Translations under genes and position numbers: made by a program
The notes under the pieces: generated by a model
The model's input: only the letters and a program-made list of their open reading frames with translations
Told to the model about the DNA's origin: nothing
Database searches by the model: none
Part shown: piece by piece, positions 32,404 through 40,452 of the stretch
How positions within the stretch are numbered: position 1 is the first letter of the stretch
Layout: the number at the start of each line of letters is the position of its first letter
DNA from: CAVQBJ01 sp963819075
GTDB taxonomy: Bacteria; Actinomycetota; Thermoleophilia; Solirubrobacterales; Solirubrobacteraceae
Reading direction: 5' to 3'
Length of the DNA: 64,000 nt
Assembly (NCBI GenBank): GCA_963819075.1
Contig: CAWFUP010000006.1
Coordinates: forward strand, 186,001 to 250,000

Positions 32404-34343
32404 CCGAGCACCCCGAATCGGACGAGTGCCATCAGCGCCCCGACCAGCGCCAGCAGATACAGCAGGTAGGTGCGCAGACTGCCCGACTGCAACCGGCGCA
32501 CGACCGCGGCACCGCGTAGCGCGCCGGCCGTGAGCGGCTCATAGATCAGCGTGTCGAACAGGTGTGGCACCTCGGCGTCATAGACGACGTCCTGTACGAC
32601 GCCCCCCTCGACGTGCACAGCAAGCTCACGCTTCGGGCGCAGCAGCGCCTCCATCGTCAACCGCAACGGCTTGGTGAACCCCGCCGACGTCCAGGCCAAC
32701 GCCGGCACGACGACCTGACCGCACGTCCACGCCGGGCTCGTCGTCGCGCGGCGCGCCGCCGCGGCGCGCCACAGGCCCGCGACGACGACCACCAGCGCGA
32801 CCGCGAGCGCCAGCGTCGGCAGGGTTCCGGTGCCCGGCAGATACACGCCCGGACGCCGCGCCAGCTCGACCGTTCCCGGGCCCAGCCGGGCAAGCGTTGG
32901 CACCACTAGCCCCGGCGCCACGCCAAGCAGCACGCACAGCCCGGCCAGGAAAACGAGGGGACCGCGCATGCCGACCGTCGTCTCGTGCGCCCGCGCGCAC
33001 TCGTCGCGTCGCGGCGACCCCAGGAGCGCCAGACCAATCACCTTCACGAAGCACATCACCGCCAGCGCCGCGGTCGCCCCGAGCGCCGCCGTCGCCGCCG
33101 CACCGGCGAGCGCCACGCCTAGCGGGCCGTCGATCGCCACGTGCACCAGGGCCTGCAGCGTCATCCACTCCGAGGCGAAGCCGTTCAGCGGCGGCAGCCC
33201 CGCGATCGCCATCGCGCCGACCGCGAACGCGACCCCCGTCCAGGGCATGCGTCGCAACAGACCACCGAGGCGATCGAGCTCGAGGCTCCCCACCTGACCT
33301 GCGAAAGACCCCGCGCCCAGGAACAGCAACGCCTTGAACACCGCGTGATTGAGCGTGTGAAGCAGCGCCGCCGCGAAGGCGATTGCGCTCCACGTCGGCT
33401 GGCCGATCGAAGCGAACACCAGCGACGCGCCGAGCCCAAGCACGACGATGCCGACGTTCTCGATGGAGTGAAACGCCAGCAGCCGCTTGAGCTCGTGCGC
33501 AAAGAGCGCGTACACCACGCCCCCGACCGCCGACAGAGCACCCACGGCCAGCAGCGTCAGGCCCACCCACTGCGGCACGGGCGCCGCCCACTCGAACAGC
33601 ACGCGGATCAGCCCGTACAGCGCGAGCTTGATCATCACCCCCGACATCAGCGCCGAGACGTGCGCCGGTGCCAGTGGGTGCGCGCGCGGCAGCCACGAAT
33701 GCAGCGGCATCGCCCCCGCCTTGGTGCCAAAGCCGATCATCGCGGCGACCGCCACGAGCGCGCGCAGACCGGCCGAGTGAAGCGGTGCACCGCCGAGCGC
33801 GCCGTGATCGGCCAGCACGAGCATGCTGACCCACACACCAACCCCACCCACATGCGTGATCGCCAGGTAAGCGAACACATCCTTACGCGCCGGCTCGTCG
33901 TGGCGCACGACGAGGATCATGCCCGCCGGGAGCAGCGTCATCAGCTCCCAAAACGCCAGGAAGGTGGTCACGTCGCGGGCCGCCACCAGCCCGACGAGCG
34001 CCAGGCAGAACGCGCCGCTCAGGGCCGCGATTGGCGCCGCGCGTCGCCCATCACCCAACGCGTCGCGTGCGTACACCAACGCCGGCACCGCGATCAGCGC
34101 CAACACCACGAGGAAGAACCCGCTCAGCGCATCGACGCCCAACGCCGGCGCATAATCGCTGCGAAACGGCGCGCCGATCGCCGCGCCTCCAAACAGCACC
34201 GCCGCACCCGCCGCGCCAACCGCGGCCATGCCCGCCGCCTGCACGACCAGCGCCGCGCGCCACCGGGCCGTCACGAGCGCGACAACCGCGCCACACGCCA
34301 CGGTCGCCACACCGCCCACGCACAAGATCGCAAAGACGCTCAT
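32400..34343 (-). CDS. hyfB: Hydrogenase-4-like membrane subunit (HyfB, NuoL-like)
   Basis: 647 residues from ATG 34343, with about 16 membrane helices. Antiporter-type motifs are intact: FWELMTLLPAGMILV with the membrane Glu, GFGTKAGAMPLHSWLPRAHP, LMSGVMIKLALYGLIRVLFE, and HTLNHAVFKALLFLGAG. The C-terminal cytoplasmic and final helix region (LIYEPLTAGALRGA) matches HyfB/HycC. It is the first structural gene after arsR, 12 bp downstream, and overlaps hyfC. With HyfC, E and F it makes the proton-pumping arm. Confidence 0.9.
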   Translation of the reverse strand: MSVFAILCVGGVATVACGAVVALVTARWRAALVVQAAGMAAVGAAGAAVLFGGAAIGAPFRSDYAPALGVDALSGFFLVVLALIAVPALVYARDALGDGRRAAPIAALSGAFCLALVGLVAARDVTTFLAFWELMTLLPAGMILVVRHDEPARKDVFAYLAITHVGGVGVWVSMLVLADHGALGGAPLHSAGLRALVAVAAMIGFGTKAGAMPLHSWLPRAHPLAPAHVSALMSGVMIKLALYGLIRVLFEWAAPVPQWVGLTLLAVGALSAVGGVVYALFAHELKRLLAFHSIENVGIVVLGLGASLVFASIGQPTWSAIAFAAALLHTLNHAVFKALLFLGAGSFAGQVGSLELDRLGGLLRRMPWTGVAFAVGAMAIAGLPPLNGFASEWMTLQALVHVAIDGPLGVALAGAAATAALGATAALAVMCFVKVIGLALLGSPRRDECARAHETTVGMRGPLVFLAGLCVLLGVAPGLVVPTLARLGPGTVELARRPGVYLPGTGTLPTLALAVALVVVVAGLWRAAAARRATTSPAWTCGQVVVPALAWTSAGFTKPLRLTMEALLRPKRELAVHVEGGVVQDVVYDAEVPHLFDTLIYEPLTAGALRGAAVVRRLQSGSLRTYLLYLLALVGALMALVRFGVLG

Positions 34344-34355
34344 CACCAGCCGGCG

Positions 34356-34775
34356 TTACTCACGGGAGGCAGTTCGGTGAGCGCCGGTTGCCTTGCGTCC
34401 CGTCGTCTCGTCCGCGGCGAGTTCCTCGAGCAGACCACGGCTCTCCTCGAGGTTTGCCGCGAGCAGATCTCGCGCGAGGGCGAGAAGCATCAGCGTTCGC
34501 GGATCCTTGAGGCGGCAGTGCACGCTGGTACCGACCTTTCGACTCTCTAACAGCCCTTGGCGACGCAACGCCGACAGATGCTGCGAGACGCCGCTGGAGT
34601 CGAGCCCCAGCGCATCCTGCAACTCGCCGACCGTGCACTCCCCCGACCCCAACAGTTCCAATAGCCGCACGCGCGCGGGATGCCCGAGCGCACGAAACAG
34701 CCCGGCCTTCAGCCGGTACACCGGGTGCTCACGGACGTCCCCGTCCACCCCGCCCGCACCCGACAGCGCACTCAC
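34356..34775 (-). CDS. ArsR family regulator of the hyf-like operon (Rv0081-like)
   Basis: About 139 residues if GTG 34775 is used. The winged helix is typical: PVYRLKAGLFRALGHPARVR, CTVGELQDALGLDSSGVSQHLSALRRQGLL and a beta-wing around GTSVHCRLKD. The ELCVCDL-type metal site of classical ArsR proteins is absent. It resembles Rv0081 of Mycobacterium tuberculosis, which also heads a formate-hydrogenlyase-like operon. It lies 12 bp before hyfB. The frame is open back to TTG 34895, but that stretch holds an AT-rich, promoter-like sequence, so a shorter protein is likelier. GTG 34748 is another possible start. Confidence 0.8.
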   Translation of the reverse strand: MSALSGAGGVDGDVREHPVYRLKAGLFRALGHPARVRLLELLGSGECTVGELQDALGLDSSGVSQHLSALRRQGLLESRKVGTSVHCRLKDPRTLMLLALARDLLAANLEESRGLLEELAADETTGRKATGAHRTASRE

Positions 34776-34830
34776 GAGCGCGCGACGTGCGACGGCTGGA
34801 CAGGGCTCGAGCGGCTCATCGACGCCGGCC

Positions 34831-34866
34831 AGTATTGCAGACTCAAAAGCTTCAAAAGTTCTAAGT
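34831..34866 (-). promoter_or_regulatory. Probable promoter/operator of arsR-hyf
   Basis: An unusually AT-rich segment in GC-rich DNA. On the minus strand it reads ACTTAGAACTTTTGAAGC, then TTTTGAGTCTGC and AATACT. AATACT is a plausible -10, and the repeated CTTTTGA units could be an operator. Inferred from composition and position only. Confidence 0.35.
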
Positions 34867-34919
34867 AAGGGAAAAACCGCCACTCGGCCGCTCAAGGCGC
34901 CTGTGGCGAGCCCTGCCTC

Positions 34920-35462
34920 TCAGGCGACGGCGTGCGGTCGGCGAGCGATCCGCTCGTCGATATAGCCGAACGCGTGCTCGAGGTCGACATCCAGCGCGTA
35001 GCGCAACTCCGAGGCCAACGCCTCACGTGAGCGTTCGTAGAAATCGCGCTCGCTGGCCGAGAGGCCCGACCGGCTCTCGTCGGGCGCGAGATCGCGAATG
35101 ACTGCGGCCAGCGTCAGGACATCACCGCGCTTGACCAGCTCCCGATAATGCTTCAGACGCGCAGACCAGTTGCCAGGCACGGACTGCGGAGAGCTCTCCA
35201 GCACGTCGGAGATCCTGGCGAGCAGACTGCGTCCCGCGACCGGCCGTAGGCCGACCGTACGTGCCGCGTCACACGGCACCATGAAGCGCAGAGCGCCGTC
35301 ACCGAACTCGATCTCCAGGTAGCTCTGCGCGGCACGACCCAGGAGGCGCCGCCGAGAGCGGCTGACGACCATCCCGGCGCCGTGATGCGGGTGCACGACA
35401 GCGTCGCCCACCTCGAACACGGCCGCGCCACCGGCGGCAGACATCTGCGCAACTCGATTCAT
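34920..35462 (-). CDS. CarD/CdnL-like RNA polymerase-binding regulator
   Basis: 180 residues from ATG 35462, with GGAAAG upstream. The N-terminal Tudor-like RNAP-interaction domain begins FEVGDAVVHPHHGAGMVV and contains LEIEFGDGALRFMVPCDAA. The C-terminal helical domain has NWSARLKHYRELVKRGDVL, VIRDLAP and LSASERDFYERSREALASEL, all CarD family features. CarD proteins stabilise open promoter complexes. This one is directly upstream of arsR-hyf and divergent from a second arsR across a palindrome, so it may be a dedicated paralogue for the operon rather than the housekeeping CarD. Confidence 0.85.
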   Translation of the reverse strand: MNRVAQMSAAGGAAVFEVGDAVVHPHHGAGMVVSRSRRRLLGRAAQSYLEIEFGDGALRFMVPCDAARTVGLRPVAGRSLLARISDVLESSPQSVPGNWSARLKHYRELVKRGDVLTLAAVIRDLAPDESRSGLSASERDFYERSREALASELRYALDVDLEHAFGYIDERIARRPHAVA

Positions 35463-35485
35463 AGTCTTTCCAAATCTTAGCAACT

Positions 35486-35507
35486 TATAAGGCCAATATC
35501 CCTTATA
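35486..35507. promoter_or_regulatory. Palindromic operator between carD-like and arsR genes
   Basis: TATAAGG-N8-CCTTATA is a perfect 7-bp inverted repeat in the 87-bp divergent region. TATACT at 35504-35509 overlaps its right arm and could be the -10 of the rightward arsR, so binding would repress it. A second dyad (GACGGC-N6-GCCGTC, 35518-35535) lies in the presumed leader. Confidence 0.6.
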
Positions 35508-35549
35508 CTGGCCTCAAGACGGCCGTTAAGCCGTCTACCCTTCCGTCAC

Positions 35550-35978
35550 ATGACACCCCGCCGGACGCCACGAACCGCACCCGCACCCGCACCCGAGCCG
35601 GAGACCGAGGTCACCGCGGTCCACGTGCGCTCAGACCCGGTGTACGTCGTCAAGGCGCAACTGTTCCGCACGCTCGGCCACCCCGTGCGGATTCGCATCC
35701 TGGAGCTACTCGCCGACGGAGAACGCACGGTCGGCGACCTCCAGGACGCGCTCGACCTCGACTCGAGTGGCACGTCTCAACACCTCGCCGCGCTGCGCCA
35801 GCAGGGCGTCCTGGAAAGCCGCCGCGTCGGAACAAGCGTCTATTACCGCATCCGCGACCCGCGCGTCTCCCAACTGCTCGCAGTGGCAAAGCAGATCCTC
35901 ACCTCCGCGCTGTCAGACTCACAGGCCCTGCTCGGTCACCTCGCCGACGATACCCCGGCCGACCGCGGGCGCCGGTAG
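35550..35978 (+). CDS. ArsR family transcriptional regulator (Rv0081-like)
   Basis: 142 residues. A Pro-rich N-terminal arm (~25 residues) precedes the winged helix: DPVYVVKAQLFRTLGHPVRI, ERTVGDLQDALDLDSSGTSQ and HLAALRQQGVLESRRVGTSVYYRI. It is closely related to the ArsR-type gene at 34356 and likewise lacks the Cys metal-binding box. It is divergent from the carD-like gene with the TATAAGG palindrome between them. Ribosome binding is weak, so translation may start on a short or leaderless message. It probably acts with the other ArsR on the hyf-like operon. Confidence 0.85.
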   Translation: MTPRRTPRTAPAPAPEPETEVTAVHVRSDPVYVVKAQLFRTLGHPVRIRILELLADGERTVGDLQDALDLDSSGTSQHLAALRQQGVLESRRVGTSVYYRIRDPRVSQLLAVAKQILTSALSDSQALLGHLADDTPADRGRR

Positions 35979-36278
35979 CGCGACCCGCTCCCGCGCGCAC
36001 GTCCCCGGAATGCGGTAGCCCTGGACGCTCGTTGCGGTCGCGACGCCGGCGCCTCAAGCATCCCGACGGTGCGCTCGATGACCCCGGTAGTCACGGACTC
36101 CCAACGTCCTGGAACGACGCAGCCGCGACTCTGACAACCCCGCGTCAGGCTCCGCGCCGGTCCCCCCGCCGGCGCGGAGCCGCCGCGCGCCGCGCGCCCA
36201 GTCGTCGTCGTCGACCTCAGAACGCCGTACTGCTGGCCGCCCGTGCGCTGGGACGGCCCGAACGTCGCACGCGCCAAG

Positions 36279-36303
36279 AAAGGCCCCGCTTAGCGGGGCC
36301 TTT
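36279..36303. terminator. Bidirectional terminator hairpin
   Basis: AAAGGCCCCGC-TTA-GCGGGGCCTTT: a strong GC stem with A/T flanks, usable in both directions. On the minus strand it lies 6 bp beyond the end of a tRNA-like 3' half, as expected for a tRNA terminator. On the plus strand it could end the arsR transcript. Confidence 0.75.
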
Positions 36304-36309
36304 CCGCAA

Positions 36310-36480
36310 TGCGCCTGAATGGACTCGAACCATCACGGGCTATTAGCCTACAAGGCCCTCGAACTGGTCCCGGGGGTGTCACATGGGCGCGTGGTCCGTG
36401 GAATCGGGCGTTTCGTGCGGCCGCGCGTACGGATCGGACGCATCTGGCGGAGCGTTTGTTCTCACGATGTTCTCACGGGC
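36310..36480 (-). repeat. Attachment-site-like repeat with 3' half of a leucine-type tRNA (left copy)
   Basis: Bases 36310-36360 match 47055-47105 at 50 of 51 positions. On the minus strand they read as the 3' half of a type II tRNA: a variable arm (GGC-TAATA-GCC), a T arm (GATGG TTCGAGT CCATT) and the acceptor strand CAGGCGC plus A. The 5' half is missing. The next ~120 bp are also similar between the copies and contain GTGAGAACA twice, 11 bases apart, resembling integrase arm-type sites. Together with the right copy it bounds a 10.7-kb island. Confidence 0.7.
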
Positions 36481-36805
36481 GTCTCACCGCGAATTGGGCC
36501 ACGCGCCTCGGGTCGTGCGGACCGGGTGCGGGCGCGCGCTTCGTCGCCAACGCAGTCGTGCGGCTCGGAGAGGCCGGGACACCGATGCGATAGTCGCCGT
36601 CGCTACCGTCGGCGAGTTGCCGAATGCTTGTGTGCGCAACCATGCTTTCGAGGAAGCGCTCTGTGACTGTGCTCGTGACGGCAGGACCGACGCCTAGGGC
36701 TGCGCTACTCGCGGTTCGGACGCGCAGGATCCAGCGGAGTCGATGCAGGCCAAGCCTGTGCGCGTGAGCGTGCGGCCACGGGGTCACCGTGGTCCACGAG
36801 GCTCC
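36481..36805. other. Intergenic region without a recognised gene
   Basis: 325 bp between the att-like repeat and hepT. Short frames on both strands are Arg/Ala-rich and match nothing I recognise. It may be decayed island sequence. Confidence 0.35.
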
Positions 36806-37399
36806 CTACTTCGAGCCCTCGATCTGGCGATCCTGAATCGGTAGAACGGCCTTGGCGACCTGGGGCACACAGGATCTGAGGGAGTGCATGGCCCGCCACA
36901 CTCGTCGCGCTGCTTCCTCGGTTCGATGTGCGTACGCGTGCTGCAGGAGGTCCCTGGTTTCGGTCCAGCCGATCAGGTCGGTCGCAAGCTCGTGCTCGAT
37001 GTAGCCGTAGAGAGCCAACCGCCTCCAGCGTCCTGGGGACTGCGAGACGTCTGAAGGCGAGGTGTCGATCCCCGACGCTCCGGCTTCTTCCCACCACCGT
37101 CTACGGCCGTCGGTAGAGCCAGTCTGCAGATACTGCGGGTCAGGTAGCGCACCACGATCATGAGCATCTGCCTCGAGCAGGTCGAACAGGCTCTGGAGAT
37201 CGTTGACCATCTGCTCATAGGCTCGCTCCACGCTTCCTTTGAGGTCGATCTCATCGGCGCTGCCAACCCGACCCCATGCCCTGGCGAAGCCATCCTCGCC
37301 GAGCCGAGCAGAGACGCGATCGAAGCTTTCGCCCTGTTCTGCGATTTCTTCGAGGTGAGCGACGATCCGGCCCTCCAGCTCGGACTTGGGCCCACTCAT
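36806..37399 (-). CDS. hepT: HEPN-domain toxin of a MntA-HepT type system
   Basis: 197 residues, all-helical. The HEPN motif RX4HXY is present as RDLLQHAY (Arg149, His154, Tyr156) within WTETRDLLQHAYAHRTEEAA. In known pairs this motif forms the RNase active site, and the Tyr is the residue the antitoxin AMPylates. The protein is longer than most HepT proteins (about 140 residues), with an extra N-terminal helical stretch. ATG 37399 overlaps the stop of the nucleotidyltransferase gene by 4 bp, the usual toxin-antitoxin arrangement. It is the outermost gene at the island's left edge. Confidence 0.78.
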   Translation of the reverse strand: MSGPKSELEGRIVAHLEEIAEQGESFDRVSARLGEDGFARAWGRVGSADEIDLKGSVERAYEQMVNDLQSLFDLLEADAHDRGALPDPQYLQTGSTDGRRRWWEEAGASGIDTSPSDVSQSPGRWRRLALYGYIEHELATDLIGWTETRDLLQHAYAHRTEEAARRVWRAMHSLRSCVPQVAKAVLPIQDRQIEGSK

Positions 37400-37854
37400 G
37401 GCTGCGCCCTTGCGTTGAGGCGAGCTAAGGCCGCTGCTCGCCGGGCGGGGTAAGTGCGCACTTCAATCGAAGCGTCCCGCTCGATTTCGTAGCGCATCCT
37501 CAGCACGGAGCTCCATTGATCGAACCGGTCTGCGATGACGAGTCCGTCGCGGATCGCGCTAGCCAGAACCGGTGCAATTTTGCGCGCTTCGCTAAGCGTC
37601 AGCAACTCAATCGGGCGGTCGAGCGCCTCCCACAGCTCTCCTCGGAGACGCGTCAGCGCCAGCGGGTCACGGGCTGTTGGACCATCGAGCAGGAGATCGA
37701 TGTCGGACCGTGGATGAGCTTCGCCGCGGGCAACAGATCCGAACAGGACGAAGAGATCAACGCCTGAGTCGTTGGTGATCGCGGCGCCTAGCGCGTCGAG
37801 GACGTGTTCGCGCCTCGCCCAAGACGGCTGGCCATTGGCACGTGTCGCTGACAT
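37396..37854 (-). CDS. mntA: MNT nucleotidyltransferase antitoxin (MntA-like)
   Basis: 152 residues. The minimal nucleotidyltransferase signature GSX10DXD is exact: FGSVARGEAHPRSDIDLLLD, with Gly39-Ser40 and Asp51/Asp53. In studied systems MntA transfers AMP from ATP to the HepT active-site tyrosine and so silences the toxin. It precedes and overlaps hepT, supporting co-expression. The C-terminal region (ARKIAPVLASAIRDGLVIADR) is as in other MNT antitoxins, and the basic tail may contact HepT. Position in an att-bounded island fits a stabilisation or anti-phage role. Confidence 0.85.
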   Translation of the reverse strand: MSATRANGQPSWARREHVLDALGAAITNDSGVDLFVLFGSVARGEAHPRSDIDLLLDGPTARDPLALTRLRGELWEALDRPIELLTLSEARKIAPVLASAIRDGLVIADRFDQWSSVLRMRYEIERDASIEVRTYPARRAAALARLNARAQP

Positions 37855-38280
37855 GACGACTGCAATCGTAATGCGCTGGGGGCCTGCCCTCGTCCGCGGA
37901 ACGACCTAGCGGCGCCGGTCGATCGCGGCGACTGTGGCGACGACAACGACTCGAGCCGTGGTAAAGGAGCAGTCGGCGCCGACGCCGCCTCGGGCTCGGA
38001 GCGTCGCCGTTGCGGTCGTGAGCTCGGGGCGGGTCCCGAGGCGAAAGCCATCGCCGACGAGATGCGCGCTGTCCGCGTGACGCAGGTCAGGCGCCGGTCC
38101 GCAACCGCGTAGGCGCTTGCTGCCCGAGACGGCTGTGCCGTGTCGATCGCGAGAAACCACAGGTCGACGGGTGTTGGCGCACGGCCCGACACGTGCTTTG
38201 CTTGGCGGCGGCGTCTCCGAGAGCGGGTTCGCCGATCCAAGTCCTCAGGATCTCACGCGAGCCAGCAACCGAGGAGCGAG
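37855..38280. other. Intergenic region without a recognised gene
   Basis: 426 bp. Frames on the minus strand have some protein-like composition (for example AHLVGDGFRLGTRPELTTAT) but no family is recognised. Nothing firm can be called apart from the likely promoters of mntA and of the gene at 38281. Confidence 0.3.
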
Positions 38281-38685
38281 ATGGACATTATCGAGCGGCA
38301 TTTTGCTGCGGAGAACGCCCACGATGTCCCGGCGACCCTCGACACCTACACGGAAGACGTGGTTTGGGACGACGTCGGGCACCCCGACTGCCCGGTGCGG
38401 GGGAAGGACGCCGCTACGGGGATGTATGAAGGGATCATGGCCGCGATTCCTGACCTGCGCATCGAATCGGTCTTGCGGTTCGGCGATGGCGAGCACGTCG
38501 TCGATGAAGCTCTCGTCACCGGTCACGTGGAGGGGTCATTTCTGGGCGTCGAAGGTGAGGGCGCGCCCGTCAGCTTCCGGATGTTGCACGTGTTCGATCT
38601 CCGTGACGGTCTGATCGCCCGCGAGCAAGCCTGGTTTGATACCGCCGGGGTGCTCCACCAGATCGAGGCGCACAAGTGCACGTGA
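38281..38685 (+). CDS. NTF2/SnoaL-like protein
   Basis: 134 residues from ATG 38281, with GAGGAG about five bases ahead. SnoaL-like pattern: DIIERHFAAENAHDVPATLDTYTEDVVWDD, GKDAATGMYEGIMAAIPDLRIE, then a beta-sheet half ending EQAWFDTAGVLHQIE. The fold hosts polyketide cyclases, isomerases and binding proteins, and the substrate is unknown. The frame is open further upstream but is Arg-rich there. It stands alone in the island between mntA-hepT and a secreted protein gene. Confidence 0.75.
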   Translation: MDIIERHFAAENAHDVPATLDTYTEDVVWDDVGHPDCPVRGKDAATGMYEGIMAAIPDLRIESVLRFGDGEHVVDEALVTGHVEGSFLGVEGEGAPVSFRMLHVFDLRDGLIAREQAWFDTAGVLHQIEAHKCT

Positions 38686-39126
38686 TCGCCGGTCTTCCGC
38701 TGGCGCGCGCCTCGGCTCTCGCATCTCGCCAACTCCTCGTCTGGGACGGCCACCGTGTACGACCGGATGGTCGCCATAGGCATCGCGCGGTCCGCGGGGT
38801 CGCGAGCGCGGAAGCGATCGCCCGCGACAGGCGCGGTTTCCGCGCGAAGAGGACCACCGACTCGTGCGCCGGCAGGTACGTCCGCACGTCGCAGCAGGTC
38901 TCGACGACTGCGCGATCGCGAGCGTGCCATCCGATCGCCCGCTGGCTCGATGTGGGGATGATCGAGGCGTCGCGGCGCCGTAGCTGGCGAACGGGTCCGT
39001 AAAGCCGCTCGCTCTCGCCGAGTCGCCAGCCGCTCGAGGCCCCGGACACCAGATTCTGGGCGATGGTCTCGCCAACGTGTGGCTGATTCTCACAGCGCGC
39101 CGTAAGGTCCGCGCAGGGCCTGGCCG
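38686..39126. other. Intergenic region without a recognised gene
   Basis: 441 bp. Several overlapping Arg-rich frames exist on both strands, none with recognisable motifs or a good ribosome binding site. It probably contains the promoter of the secreted-protein gene at its right end. Confidence 0.35.
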
Positions 39127-39141
39127 ATGCTGCAGCTGATC

Positions 39142-39990
39142 ATGCGAACCGCCGCGCTCCTCATCGTCGCTGGACTCCTCGCGCTGTCCGCGCCGGCCCT
39201 AGCCGCCGCCGACACGCCACCCACACCACCCTGCCCTCAGGTCCAGGGCTGGAACCCCGACGGCACCGTCGGTCCGATCGACAACGGCAACGGCGTCCAG
39301 TTCGAATGCGTCTACGCCCTGCCCAACGAACCGGAGCAGCTGACGCTTGATCTGCACTGGTACAAGCCAACGGCCCGCGACGTCGACGTCGACTTCACCC
39401 AATGCGGCAGAGCATCCTCCGGCGGCTCCAACTACGCCACTGTCTACAGCGGCAAGAGCCTCGCCTACGAGGAGTACATCGTCAGCTCGGGTCCAGCACC
39501 GGACAACGTCTCGGTCTTCCAAGCCGATCAACAGGTGATCCAGACCGCCGCATACACGCTACTCGCCGCAACCGACACGCTCGCGAAATCCTGCACGCCG
39601 AGCTCCCAATCGGCGCCGGTTCCGACCACCACACCGCCACCGGCCACGCCGCCGACAACACCAGCGCCGACGCCGACATCCCCACCGAACACCACGAGGC
39701 CGACCGTCGCGGTGCAACCGGCCAAGGGCCGGGCCGGCCGCGCAATCCCGTTTCGCTTCACCGTCAGCGACCCCACCGGCTCCGCCACGATCCTCCTCAC
39801 GATCTACCACGGCTCCAACACCACGCCACTTCTGCGCCAGAACTACGGCTCGGCAACCGCGAAGCCCACCGGCAGCACCTACGCGCCGCTCATCCGGGCA
39901 CGCCACCGCGGTAGCTACCTGTGGTGCATCACCGCCACCAACCCGTCCGGCGACCACGCCACCGCCTGCAGCTCACTCGTCGTACGCTAA
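39142..39990 (+). CDS. Secreted protein with Pro/Thr linker, unknown function
   Basis: 282 residues. A signal peptide (MRTAALLIVAGLLALSAPAL, cleavage near ALAA) precedes an N-terminal domain of about 130 residues containing three Cys. A Pro/Thr-rich linker (~40 residues, TPPPATPPTTPAPTPT) joins a C-terminal beta-sandwich-like domain (FRFTVSDPTGSATILLTIYH) that ends in VVR. No catalytic motif was found. ATG 39142 starts cleanly at the signal peptide, and ATG 39127 is an alternative five codons upstream. Domain order resembles other exported proteins of this genome but no family is recognised. Confidence 0.6.
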   Translation: MRTAALLIVAGLLALSAPALAAADTPPTPPCPQVQGWNPDGTVGPIDNGNGVQFECVYALPNEPEQLTLDLHWYKPTARDVDVDFTQCGRASSGGSNYATVYSGKSLAYEEYIVSSGPAPDNVSVFQADQQVIQTAAYTLLAATDTLAKSCTPSSQSAPVPTTTPPPATPPTTPAPTPTSPPNTTRPTVAVQPAKGRAGRAIPFRFTVSDPTGSATILLTIYHGSNTTPLLRQNYGSATAKPTGSTYAPLIRARHRGSYLWCITATNPSGDHATACSSLVVR

Positions 39991-40452
39991 CCGCTGCGTA
40001 TCAGCAAGCGTCGGTCTTGCGAGACCGGCGCTTGGCGCCAAGGCGCCCGCACGGCCACAGATGCAGGGCTGGCCGATTGGGCAAGTACTCCTGCTCCACG
40101 CCCGGAGCGGCCGCCCCGATCCTTCCGGAGCAGGCACCTGATCGAGGTCCGCAGCCGCCATGCGCGTCTGCGCCGGAGACCCGCGCGGAAGCGAAGGCAG
40201 GTCTCGATCGGCTCTTCGCGTGCGTCGCGCTTGCCGCCGATACCGCGCATCCGTCGACCACCGGGCGGGCCGCAGCGGACGATCCCTTTCATCCTCCAGC
40301 CGCGCTTCGGCGCGCGACCGCTTGAGACACTATGGAGGACCGGCCTGTGGTGTGTCGAAGGGGTCGGCACTCCCCGCGCAGGCTGCGGGGTAAGTCTTCG
40401 CGCTGAGGATTACGGCCTCGGCGCGGGGCCCACATCTACGAGAGGAGCGCCG
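39991..40452 (+). other. Non-coding upstream end of an IS110 element; possible bridge RNA region
   Basis: 462 bp with no convincing gene. The part next to the transposase (roughly 40320-40452) would be the left end of the IS110 element. IS110-family elements encode a structured bridge RNA in their non-coding end. Stem-forming segments such as CCCCGCG-CAGGC-TGCGGGG (around 40374-40392) are present, but the ends of the element and of any RNA cannot be fixed by eye. Confidence 0.35.

Noticed and set aside
36310..36360. Intact tRNA gene
   Set aside because: Only the 3' half (variable arm, T arm, acceptor strand) is present. No matching 5' acceptor GCGCCTG or D arm lies at the right distance on either copy.
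36380..36480. Integrase C-terminal coding remnants beside both att-like repeats (ARENIVRTNA and ARENIMRTNA)
   Set aside because: The frame shared by both copies is short and stops or diverges just upstream of the GTGAGAACA motifs. Integrase arm-binding DNA explains the conservation better.
36309..36666. Short rightward frames starting MRLNGLEPS and MDSNHHGLLA (also at 47064)
   Set aside because: These are translations across the tRNA-like 3' half and are a known kind of spurious annotation. The block is better explained as an attachment site on the minus strand.
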